Translations under genes and position numbers: made by a program | Part shown: piece by piece, positions 27,346-35,862 of the stretch | Layout of the letters: each line of letters starts with the position of its first letter | How positions within the stretch are numbered: the first letter of the stretch is position 1 | The notes under the pieces: model-generated | The model's database searches: none | What the model was told of the DNA's origin: nothing | The model's input: only the letters and a program-made list of their open reading frames with translations | Assembly (NCBI GenBank): GCA_018398765.1 | Contig: JAHBMJ010005588.1 | Coordinates: forward strand, 22,501 to 62,266 | Length of the DNA stretch: 39,766 bases | Reading direction: 5' to 3' | DNA from: Chromera velia | Taxonomy: Eukaryota > Sar > Chromeraceae

Positions 27346-27438
27346 CTGTGCAAACCTCGCCTCGCCGGGAGGCTGGGTCATTCCTTTTCCTGTGGAGCGC
27401 TGTCGGGTTCCAAGTGCTCGGACGGCCCATCCGGGCCC
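27346..27438 (-). CDS. Modular gene exon (phase uncertain)
   Basis: A 93-nt exon between acceptor GTGTCTCTGCAG and donor GTAGGT. The phase 1 frame, which fits its neighbours, reads RMGRPSTWNPTALHRKRNDP. Phase 0 is also open (GPGWAVRALGTRQRSTGKGM). Confidence 0.45.
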
Positions 27439-27642
27439 CTGCAGAGACACCGCTTCATCGAAAGACCGTGAGAGCGTCTACTGCTCTCGTGCGGCAAGGA
27501 CGGGTAACGAAGAGCCACAGACGGAAACACCTGGAAAAAGCGACAGGAACAAAAAGCTGTTTCGTACGCCAGTGTTTCTGCACTTTCCATTCCCACAAAA
27601 CCAAGAAGGACCGCAGGGAAAAAAGAAAAAGTCGCCGCTGAC

Positions 27643-28023
27643 CTTCACATCCCGGACTTCCCAGAGACCCCAGATCCTCAGTACACCCCAGTTGCGCTCT
27701 ACACCTTGCTCCAGCTCTAGACCCCTCTCCCGCTCTACACCCCTCTCCCGCTCTAGACCCCTCTCCTGCTCTAGACCCCTCTCCCGCCCTACATCCCTCT
27801 CCCGCTCTACACCCCCCTCCAGCTCTACACCCTTCTCCAGCTCTACACCCCTCTCCAGCTCGAGACCCCTCTGTTGCTCTAGACCCTTCTCCAGCTCTAC
27901 ACCCCTCTCCCACTCTAGACCCCTCTCCCGCTCTACACCCCTCTCCAGCTCTAGACCCCTCTGTTGCTCTAGACCCTTCTGCAGCTCTACACCCCGCTTC
28001 AGATTTCAGCCAGGCCCCCGAAC
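27643..28023 (-). CDS. Modular gene exon with hexapeptide (SRAGEG/CRAGEG) repeats
   Basis: A 381-nt exon between acceptor TCTATGTGCAG (to 28024) and donor GTCAGC (from 27642), phase 1 to 1. It begins SGAWLKSEAGCRAAEGSRA and runs for about twenty 6-residue units of the type [S/C]RAGEG, encoded by an 18-bp DNA repeat. It closes with CTEDLGSLGSPGCEG. Because 18 is a multiple of three, the repeat can expand without shifting the frame. The plus frame is also open (STPLSRSRPLS), but only minus has splice borders that agree with the neighbouring exons. Confidence 0.6.
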
Positions 28024-28269
28024 CTGCACATAGAGAACGCACGAGAAAACTGCCGTCTAGTTTTCTGTGCAACTTGTCAGAGTGACAAAAAAGACCGCTT
28101 CTGCTCCGACCTCGGAAAAAAGAAAAGTGGGGCTGCGGAACCTCTGGGGGCACATCTGAACAGCATGGCCGCAATGCAGAAGGTCTGATGAGCACGGCAA
28201 GTCAACGGGTGCGAGGACGCCAGCGGGCTGGAGAGATCGATACGATACAGATGAGCAGAACGAAAAGCT

Positions 28270-28333
28270 GCAGGGTCTTTTTCTTTCAGCTCAGAAACCT
28301 CGTCTTGCATCCATTCCGAGAATGGTACGGGTC
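28270..28333 (-). CDS. Modular gene, type D paralogue with unclear end
   Basis: After an acceptor (TTTGATTCAG, to 28334) the frame reads PVPFSEWMQDEVSELKEKDP, clearly related to the two other type D exons. The donor found in those copies (GTCAG after the ELK block) is not present here. The frame runs on to about 28170, so this copy is either longer or damaged. Confidence 0.45.
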
Positions 28334-28533
28334 CTGAATCAAACGAGTCTGAAAAGGGTGGGGAGTCAAAGAGGGTAAAAGGGCAGGGAGCGGCCCGGGG
28401 TCTGGAAACGTTCTGACAGTCACCCGTCGAAGGAGTGGGAAGACCGACGAAGAGACGAGAAGGACGAACGGCTCGAGCGACCGACACAGACGGAGAACAC
28501 ATATGGTACATCAAGAAGCTGGAAGGTGCTGAC

Positions 28534-28593
28534 CCTCTCCTCCCTTTAGCTCCGACGCTTCGCCTTGCTTTCCCTCAGAGCACGGCATGGACC
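28534..28593 (-). CDS. Modular gene, type D exon (SMPCSEGKQGEASELKG)
   Basis: A 60-nt exon between acceptor CTGCCCGCAG and donor GTCAGC, phase 1 to 1, encoding SMPCSEGKQGEASELKGGE. It is a paralogue of the exon at 28793-28855 and of sequence near 28270-28333. Confidence 0.6.
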
Positions 28594-28792
28594 CTGCGGG
28601 CAGAGAAGCCAGGTAAGAGTGGATGGGTCTGAAAAGGGCGGGGAGTTAAAAAGCCGCCAAAAGGGCTGGAAGGAACGCATTGGTCCGTCGGAGGGCGACA
28701 GAGAGACGGAAAGGACGGACGATCCGAGTGACTGACACAAAGGGGCTGCGATATGGTACACCGGTAGATATTTGAAGCTGCGGGGTTCTGAC

Positions 28793-28855
28793 CTTCCATT
28801 CTTTCCTTCAGCTCCAACGCCTCGCCTTGCTTCCACTTGGAGCCCGGTACGGACC
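28793..28855 (-). CDS. Modular gene, type D exon (SVPGSKWKQGEALELKE)
   Basis: A 63-nt exon between acceptor CGGCTTGCAG and donor GTCAGA, phase 1 to 1, encoding SVPGSKWKQGEALELKERME. Adjacent DNA (GTCTGAAAAGGG and the following bases) is also shared with the 28.3 and 28.6 kb copies, so the duplication included intron sequence. Confidence 0.6.
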
Positions 28856-28959
28856 CTGCAAGCCGAAAAGCGAGGAAAGATGACTGGATGCGTCATGGGG
28901 TGGAGGGTGGTGGCCGCAGCATATCTGTTGAGGGGGGCTGGAAAGGCCCAAGATCCGTG

Positions 28960-29770
28960 CAGCAGAATGGGTGGGTCTGAAAAGGGTGTGTACGGCAGGG
29001 CGGAGGGGCGTGCGCCGCAGATCTGGGAAGGGTCTGTGCGGCAGTGTGGGGGGGCTTCCCATAGATTCGTGCCTGCAACTTCAAAAGGGCCTCCCAAAGA
29101 TTCGTGTCTGGGGTCGAAAAGGTCCCCCAAACATCTGTGCGACAGTCCGGGAGAGAGTCTGTGCGTTAGGTGGGGGCGGTCTTTAGCAGGGTGGGGGCGT
29201 CTGGCAAGGGTCGTTGAGGCAGGTTGGGGGGTCTGCAAAGGATCTGATCGGCACGGTGGGGGGGTCTGCAAAGGATCTGATCGGCAGAGTGGGAAGTCTG
29301 CAGAGGATTTGATCGGCAGGGTGGGAGGTCTGCAGAGGATTTGATCGGCAGGGTAGGGGGGGATCTTGGAAGGCTCTGTGCAGCAGGGTGGGGGGATCTG
29401 GCAAAAGATCGTGGCTGGGGTCGAAAGCGTCCCGCAAAGATCTGTGCGGCAGGGTACCGAAGGTTCGTGCCTGGATCTCCCAAAAGTCTTTGCGGGGATA
29501 TCTGTGCAACACGGGTGGGCAGGTCTCGAAAGGGTCTGTGCGACAGGCGGCGACAGGGTGGAAGGGATCTCCGGAGGAGTTGTACGCCACGGTGGAAGGG
29601 ATCTGCCGGAAGAGCTGTGCGGCACGGTGGAACGGGGTCTCCGGACGGACAGTGCGGCACGGTGGGGGAGATCTCCAAAAGCGCGGTGGAAGGGCCTCCG
29701 GAGGAGCTGCCGCACGGTGGAAGGGATCTCCGAAAGAGATCTGTCTCCTGAAAAGCTGTGCGGCAGGGAC
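28960..29770 (-). repeat. Degenerate 30-36 bp minisatellite, inverted relative to the 15-kb block
   Basis: About 24 loose units. On minus they read like CACCCTGCCGATCAAATCCTC and TGCAGACCT, the same family as 13.5-15.6 kb. Toward 29.55-29.76 kb the unit changes to CCACCGTGCCGCACAGCTC. Overlapping long frames on both strands come from the repeat and are not called. Confidence 0.75.
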
Positions 29771-29904
29771 CGAAAATCGGTGTGGGGCAGGTCTGAACAC
29801 AATCTGGCAAGAGCCGACAGAATCTGGCGGGGTCTTTTGTGTATGCGGCAGGGAACTGGAGATCTGGCGATCTCTCGTACAGAGCAGAGACTGTCAATTC
29901 AGCG

Positions 29905-30031
29905 GGTCTGGAGATGCTGCAAACGGCTGAACGGACGAGTCAAGCATGAACCTGCTGGTGGAGCTCTGGAGATGATGCAAACGCCTGAACAAATCAGTCA
30001 AACATGAAGGACGGACCAGCTGGTGGAGCTC
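29905..30031 (+). repeat. Tandem duplication, two units of about 58 and 65 bp
   Basis: Two adjacent copies of a segment starting CTGGAGATG and ending GCTGGTGGAGCT. The second has an internal insertion (GACGGACCA). The frames are not preserved between copies. Confidence 0.75.
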
Positions 30032-30540
30032 TCCACAGCTGAAGCACTCGAACGCCTCGCCAATCCAAGAGGCTCGCACCTACAGACCACGCGGAGAATG
30101 GCCCGCAGAAGTTTCAGCGAACCTCCCGATGCCAAAGCCAAAACACAAAAGGTGGCCGTTGAGAGTCCTTTACACGATCGGAGGAGACGGTTTACCGGTG
30201 AGATCGTGCACAGAGAGTGCGGCCTTCCGAGCTCAGTGGCCTCTTCTCGCTTTGCATGCTGCGCGGACGAGGCAGAGTGGGCACAGTGAAGAGGTCACAC
30301 ACACTCACAGAGGGAAGCCGTCGGAAACAGGCATGGTAGAGCCAAGGGTTCGAACCTTGTCGGGCAACTCCCACTGTACGTTCCGCGAATAAACTCGTGG
30401 ACACTGAACTCTGTCCCCCAGGCTCTTCGTCAAGACTGTTCTTGAGGTAGTTGCAAACTTTACGGCCCGCAAAGAAGAAGCTGGGACCAAGTTCTCCGAC
30501 CAACAGAGAAGAATTCACCAGGCCCCGGCGCTATGTAAAA
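30032..30540. other. Possible upstream part of the modular gene
   Basis: No clean exon can be fixed. On minus, near 30310-30373, a degenerate type A-like sequence (WELPDKVRTLGSTMP) ends at a GTGAGT donor, but its phase and start do not fit. Further up, minus reads VCNYLKNSLDEEPG without a clear acceptor. This may be the 5' end of the modular gene. Confidence 0.3.
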
Positions 30541-30543
30541 CAT

Positions 30544-30623
30544 GTTTTTTTTACCGATACATGTTTTTTTTTGCGGCCATGGGCGTGTTGAGCCGTTCTC
30601 GCCCGGCCGTCGGTAAAAAAAAC
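30544..30623. repeat. Inverted repeat with poly-T-ACC / GGT-poly-A ends
   Basis: Perfect 14-bp arms (30544-30557 and 30610-30623; GTTTTTTTTACCGA and its complement) enclose a GC-rich loop of about 52 bp. Confidence 0.85.
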
Positions 30624-30724
30624 TCCAAAACGGATGGTAGGCGCGTGGCCCGATCACCCCTGACAACTCCCACCAAAAATCTCATGTCAGCGAGCTAGTG
30701 CGCAGCAACCCCCTGCTTGCATGC

Positions 30725-30786
30725 TTTTTTTACCCATGCACGCGCAGAAGTGGGCGGCCGGCCCTACGCGGCGCCAGGTAAAAAAA
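30725..30786. repeat. Second poly-T-ACC / GGT-poly-A inverted repeat
   Basis: 10-bp arms (30725-30734 and 30777-30786) around a GC-rich loop with CGGCCGGCC. It has the same design and similar length as the unit 180 bp upstream. Confidence 0.8.
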
Positions 30787-30808
30787 ACACACCGCAAAAA
30801 ATCATATA

Positions 30809-31048
30809 TTGTCGCCACACACACAGCAACCGCGGCACGTACGTGAAATTCTCGTTCCAGGCCTACGGAGGCTGGTCCGTTCAGTCGCTCGTGATGCATT
30901 ACGCTGGCACCTCCCCCCTGAAGAGGTGTTATTCCTGCTATCGCTGGCTTGGGGGCCGCGCGTAGGAAAGCGTACATCGATAAGAGCATCCTTCAGGGTC
31001 AGTATTGAACATCCGACCATGCCGCATAGTAGGCTTTACTCCATTTGA
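30809..31048 (+). CDS. Small ORF (79 aa), unknown
   Basis: A 79-codon plus-strand ORF with protein-like composition (VREILVPGLRRLVRSVARDA, then LPPEEVLFLLSLAWGPRVG). It ends 150 bp before the two-exon gene. Start choice is uncertain, because an AG acceptor-like site (CTCGTTCCAG, near 30860) could make it an exon. The antisense frame is also open. I recognise no family, and the evidence is thin. Confidence 0.25.
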   Translation: MSPHTQQPRHVREILVPGLRRLVRSVARDALRWHLPPEEVLFLLSLAWGPRVGKRTSIRASFRVSIEHPTMPHSRLYSI

Positions 31049-31110
31049 GCCCAATGGGAACTGAGACCTTTCACTCGCGTGGGTTAACGTGTGAACAGCC
31101 AAGGCTCATG

Positions 31111-31208
31111 GACTACAGACTTCTCTCGAGTTCACATGCGTTTGGTGTGAACGCCGAGCTTGTGCATAGTCACGGACCACATACTTCTTTCAAGTTCACA
31201 TGCGTTTG
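31111..31208 (+). repeat. Imperfect duplication around the start of the two-exon gene
   Basis: The segment containing GAGTTCACATGCGTTTG occurs twice, about 65 bp apart. The ATG at 31200 lies in the second copy. The ATG of the first copy runs into a stop after four codons. Confidence 0.7.
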
Positions 31209-31331
31209 ATGTTTGGATTGACAAGTTCTCTGTTGTTTGGGAAGACCGGTGTTACCGTGGTTGGGAACAACCCACCAAGAAGGATGTTTGCCACTTGGTT
31301 GCCATCCACGTCCTTGGAGCTCATGAAGAAA
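31200..31331 (+). CDS. Small two-exon gene, exon 1 (44 codons)
   Basis: Exon 1 runs from an ATG at 31200 to a consensus donor (AAGAAA followed by GTAAGT at 31332), phase 0. It encodes MRLMFGLTSSLLFGKTG, then VTVVGNNPPRRMFATWLP. The basic, hydroxylated, non-acidic character resembles a mitochondrial targeting sequence. Exon 2 at 32675-32830 continues in the same phase, giving a protein of 95 residues. I do not recognise the family. The alternative frame in this exon is also protein-like (AFDVWIDKFSVVWEDR) but would hit a stop in exon 2, which favours the chosen frame. The start could be the second Met at 31209. Confidence 0.5.
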
Positions 31332-31349
31332 GTAAGTGAGGGTGGTTCC

Positions 31350-32610
31350 TTCGTTTCTATCAGACCCCCCACAGAATCTCTTCCCTGTTTCCATCAGACC
31401 CCTCACAAAATCTCTCTTCTCTCCTACAGAATCCCCTCCCTGTCTCCATCAAACTTCTTACAGAATCCCTCCCCTGTTTTTGTTAGGCCCCCCATGTTTC
31501 CGTCAGACCCGCCTTGTTTTCGTCAGATCTCCTCTATTTCCGTCAGACCGCCGATAGAATCCCTCTCTTGTTTCCGTCAGACCCCCCACAGAGTCTTTCT
31601 TCTCAGGTTGTTTCTGTCAGACCTCTCCTTTTTCCATCAGGCTTCCAACACAATCCGTTTCCTGCTTCCGTCAGACCGCCGATAGAATCCGTCTCTTAGT
31701 TCCGTCAGACTCCTCACAGAGTCCCTCCCCTGTTTCCGTCAGATCTCCGACATAATCCCCCCCGTGTTTCCAGCAGACCCCGAACAGAATCTCTCCCCCG
31801 TTTCCGTCCTGTTTCCGTCGGACCCCAAACAGAATCCCTCCCTTTTTTCTTTCTACCTCTCAGATGTCTCCCCAGTTTGCGTCAGACCTCTCCTGTGTTT
31901 ATCAGACATCCCCTGCTTCCATCACAGAATCCCTCCCCTATTTCCGTTAGACCTCCCAGAATCTTTTCCCTGTTTCCGGTAGACGACCTGCAGAATCGCT
32001 TTTCTGTTTCCATCAGAGCTCCCCTGTTTCCGTCAGATCTCCGACATAATCCCCCCCGTGTTTCCGGCAGACCCCCTACAAAATCCCTCCTCTCTTTCCG
32101 TCAGACCTCCAACAGAATCCCTCCCTTGTTTCTGTCTACCTCTCAGATGTCTCCCCTGTTTCCGTCAGACCTCCTACAGAATTCCTCCCCTCTTCCCCTA
32201 CAGAATCCGTTTTTTTTTTTCATCAGACCCTCTAGTTCCATCAGACCTCCTACAGACCCCCTACAGAATCCCTCTCCTGTTTCCGTCAGACCCCCTACAG
32301 AATGTCTCTCCCTTGTTTCCATCAGACCTCCCCTGTTTTTTTAACCCCCACCCGTTTCGTCCAGTAGCTCTCGCTACAGTATCTTTCCCCTCCCTTGTTT
32401 CCGTCAGACCCTCCGCTTTTTCCGTCAGACCTCTCTTGTTTCCATCAGATCTCCCCTATTTCCGTGAGACCCTCCACCAAAGCTTTCTCCTGTTTTCATC
32501 AGCCCTCCTGCAGAGTCTTTCCCCTATCTCTGTCACACCTCCCCTGTTGCTGTCAGATCCTGCACAGAATGCCTCTTTTATTTTCGTTAGAGCCTCCGTA
32601 GAATATTTTA
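31350..32610 (+). repeat. Roughly 30-bp tandem repeat filling an intron
   Basis: About 40 degenerate units of the form CCCCTGTTTCCGTCAGACC followed by TCCTACAGAATCCCT. It occupies nearly all of the 1343-bp intron between 31332 and 32674. Each unit has one or two pyrimidine-tract-plus-CAG elements, the layout of a 3' splice site. Several long plus frames across it are repeat artefacts. Confidence 0.85.
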
Positions 32611-32674
32611 CCATTGTTTATGTGTTTATGCATTATTTTATTTATACATCTGGTCCTCTTCTCTGCATGTGCAG

Positions 32675-32830
32675 CTGAGAAAAGGAGGTAGCGCCCCGGG
32701 GCGCTTGCTGTTTGACTCAAAGGCGCCCCCCCGTGATCGACAGAAATCCAATGGATCCCTCTATCTGGGCGTTGCTCCAAAAAATCGGGCAGCTGCCTTC
32801 CCTTCTTTAAATGGTTTCTATCACAGCTAG
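32675..32830 (+). CDS. Small two-exon gene, exon 2 (51 codons plus stop)
   Basis: Exon 2 starts after an acceptor (TCTGCATGTGCAG, to 32674) and ends with TAG at 32828. It encodes LRKGGSAPGRLLFDSKAPPR, then NGSLYLGVAPKNRAAAFPSL and NGFYHS. The composition is clearly protein-like, basic and Gly/Pro-rich, without a transmembrane segment. It joins exon 1 in phase 0. Downstream is AT-rich DNA. Confidence 0.5.
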   Translation: MRKGGSAPGRLLFDSKAPPRDRQKSNGSLYLGVAPKNRAAAFPSLNGFYHS

Positions 32831-33483
32831 AAAGAATGCTGGATTGTGACTGTTGTACCTGCTGTTGCTGCTGCTACTGGTTGCTGCAAGTCTGGGTAAG
32901 CAAAAAAGACAACCAAGACTATTAAAATGGCCTTCGGAGTCATAGCGGAGAAATAGCATTAACTCATATGAAAAAAAACGATTAACAGAGGTTACGACTC
33001 CTTTCAAGATCAAGGAGCATCTTTTTTTAAACAACATATATACAAACTGATGAATCATGTCACTGACAGCATTCAATACCTCCATCAGACACATGCGAAT
33101 GCTTAGACAAGAAAGAGAGCGCACATTTTTTTTCCCTTTTTTTTATAGCTCACTCTATCCATCTGCCTCAAAGAAGGCAGAAGAAGGCACAAAAAAAATG
33201 CTATACAATAAGACCACATCTGTTTCTATCCTTGTCGTCCTTGTGCCTCCCGTACATAAGCAGACAGAGACTGCACACTCTTCATTTCCCCTTTTTCTTT
33301 CCTCTCTCCACGTTGATATAAAATAAATGAGTGTTCAGTTTGTAAGCTCTGAGTCATGCCCTGTTTTATACACAGTATTACATGGTACTTAAACAGTTGC
33401 AGCTTTTTTGACCTGCTGATGGCGTTTTTTATATGAGGAGCAACATTTTTTTTTTTGCAAAAAGGCCGATTCCAATACACAGT
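32831..33483. other. AT-rich non-coding stretch
   Basis: A CAGCAG-type patch (32855-32885), several poly-T tracts and no supported gene. Small frames on both strands have no protein-like composition. Confidence 0.5.
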
Positions 33484-33960
33484 AAAATTGTCAAAAGCCT
33501 CAGGGTTTCTCAATACTATAAGCTGCATATCACCTTCTTGACAATTTGACAAAAATGACGCTTAATTGAAAAGTATTTATATTTTTAAATATGGAACATG
33601 GTGTACTTCTTTCATACAAGGAGCCACTGATTCATAGAAAGGAAAGGTGAATTCTAGTATGCAATAAAATTGTTAAAAGCCTCAGGGTTTCTCAATACTA
33701 TAACCTGCATATCACCTTCTTAACAATTTGACAAAAATGGCGCTTAATTGAAAATTATTTATATTTCTGAATATTGGACATAGTGTACTTCTTTCATACA
33801 AGGAGCCACTGATTCATAGAAAAGAAAGGTGAATTCTAGTATACAATAAAATTGTCAAAAGCCTCCGGGTTTCTAAATACCACAACCTTCTTGACAATTC
33901 GACAAAAATGGCGCTTAATTGAAAAGTATTTATATTTTTGAATATTGGACACAATGTACG
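33484..33960 (+). repeat. 182-bp tandem repeat, two full copies and one partial
   Basis: Units start at 33484, 33666 and 33848 with AAAATTGTCAAAAGCCTC or TTAAAAGCC variants and are about 90 percent alike by eye. Each contains ATTGTCAA and, later, TTGACAAT, so each unit can fold. The third unit is shortened and has an internal deletion. Confidence 0.9.
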
Positions 33961-34028
33961 GTGTACATACATCATGCATGAATCCCCATATTTCGTGGTT
34001 TTGATCTGGTAATGGTATTGTTTTCTAG

Positions 34029-34391
34029 TTGCACTCAATAATGGAGGTGCACTGGTGGCTCCTTTTAAAAAATATTCATAAGTACGCCCGCACTTTTAGT
34101 AAAAAAGAGTGAATACATCACTTGTATTGTAAGGCTCTCCACTAGAATATATGATGCAAGAGCCTTGCTTAATGGCCTAATATTATTGAGTGCAAACAGC
34201 TGGTGGGTATGGTTCTATGGCTATTCGGCAATTGTATTCATCCCTTTGTTACTCAAGAAATGAAAAATATTTCACAACTTGTATTAAGCACAATTTTTGT
34301 CAAAACGTCAAGAAGTTGGTATTCAGGGTAACATATATAAATAAATTAAACCACTTGACAATTTTTGTCAAGAAGGAGAAACCCGGCTGAG
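34029..34391. repeat. Inverted, diverged copies of the 182-bp repeat
   Basis: Perfect 14-bp arms (34029-34042 and 34182-34195; TTGCACTCAATAAT and its complement) enclose a 139-bp centre. Outside the right arm, two stretches (near 34290 and 34350-34391) read on minus like the 182-bp unit (CTTCTTGACAA..GACAAAAATG, GGGTTTCT). The whole 33.5-34.4 kb locus is therefore an imperfect foldback. Confidence 0.7.
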
Positions 34392-35827
34392 TAGTTGGGA
34401 TGATACTTCACAAAAAATGGGGAGTATCATTTTTATGCTTTGAGCAGGTCTATAGCAGGTGAAAAAAGTGTAAGTGGCTCTCTTGATCCCAGTATGCAAA
34501 CAGTTGTACAAAGGTGGGTTTTCATCGCTTTACAAGGAGTGAAATATGGAAATACAATATTTTAGAGCGCAGGGAGGGGAAAGAGAAGCGGAGGGTGGGG
34601 AGAGAGGTCCCTGGAGAGAAAAGAGAAGAGGAGAATCTTGGAAGTGAATCAATCCAAGTAGGGCATGCGTCGACTGAAAGAAAAATAAATGAGCATCATT
34701 AGGGTCGAGTCGAAGGGAACGAATGAGTCAGTAAAATTAATTGCCTGCCTGTCTCATTGATTCTTCTGCCGTATATTCTACTTGAACGTTCTTTTGTTTG
34801 TTCGTTTGTTTGTTTGTTTGTTTGTTTGATCGAGTGATCGATCGAGTTTTATTCTGTTACAAGACGACCAGGACAAGCAGGCTGAACAGATGCGTACATG
34901 TGTCGATAAGTATGTGTTCATTCTTCCTTTTGCTCCTTTCCTCCCCCGAGCCTGGAAAGGATCGGGAGCCGGGTCGGCACTTGTTAGTAAGGTTGAATAA
35001 ATAATGGTTTCTCTGTCTATGTATTTGTTGGCTGGGTCGTTGATTCATCTGTTCCTTTGTTTTCTCATGGGGCAGTGGGTGGGTGGGAGGGAGAAACGGG
35101 AGAGCGAACGATCGCTGAAGAAAGAGAAGCTTCTGTCTGGATGCATGGGCTTCTTCTGTCTCTACGTTCGAACGGTTGTTGCATGAATGCATACATGCAT
35201 ATCTGTGCTCGTGCTTGGTACTTGTTGCTTGCCTGGGCGTGCTTTGCTTATTTGTCGGGGGACACGCTTGCGGAGGGAAGTGAAAGGAAGGTGATTGGAG
35301 GGAGACGAGACGAATCGTCCAGAAAAGAATTAAATCGGCCATCCATCCGTTCTGCTCGTATTTTCGCTCAGATAGAAAGAAGTTGCCGCCACAAAAAGGG
35401 CAGAAAGAAACATACTGAATTGCACAGAGTGAGTGAGAGAGAGAGAGAGAGAGTGGGTGATTCTTCTTTTTGTCTTGGAAGGGAAAAGAAAAAAATCTTT
35501 TTGTATTGGAAAGAAAAAGAAAAAGATCTTTTTGTATTGGAAGGGAAAAGAAAAAGACTAGTAGTGGAGGGAAAGAAATGAGATCACGTTCTTTGCATTT
35601 TCTTTCTTACCACTTCCCAGCTAATTGCTTCAAGACATTTGTTGCTTGTACACGCATCCGGTCGGTTCGCTTGGATGTCATGTTGATTAAACGTTTGAAT
35701 TTGCAAATCATTTGTGCGTCCCCCCTCCGTATGTCAAACAAGAGGCGAGGAGAAATGGAACGAGGAGAGGAAGAAAGAGGTGGCCGGAGGAGAGTTGATG
35801 AGAGTTACTGATCGAATGGAGATATGC

Positions 35828-35862
<35 letters not shown>

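Noticed and set aside
27392-28033. Plus-strand STPLSR-repeat protein
   Set aside because: It is the complement of the 18-bp repeat. Splice borders and phases favour the minus strand.
28546-29897. Overlapping minus ORFs of 418 and 243 codons
   Set aside because: Most of their length is the degenerate minisatellite. Only the type D exon pieces at the right end look coding.
30335-30375. tRNA-like sequence on minus (CAAGG-TTCGAAC-CCTTG)
   Set aside because: It makes a perfect T-arm, but no acceptor partner, D-arm or anticodon arm is found upstream at the right distance.
31200-32678. Plus ORFs rich in SVRPPTESL across the intron repeat
   Set aside because: They change frame with unit-length variation and follow a strong GTAAGT donor, so they are intron.
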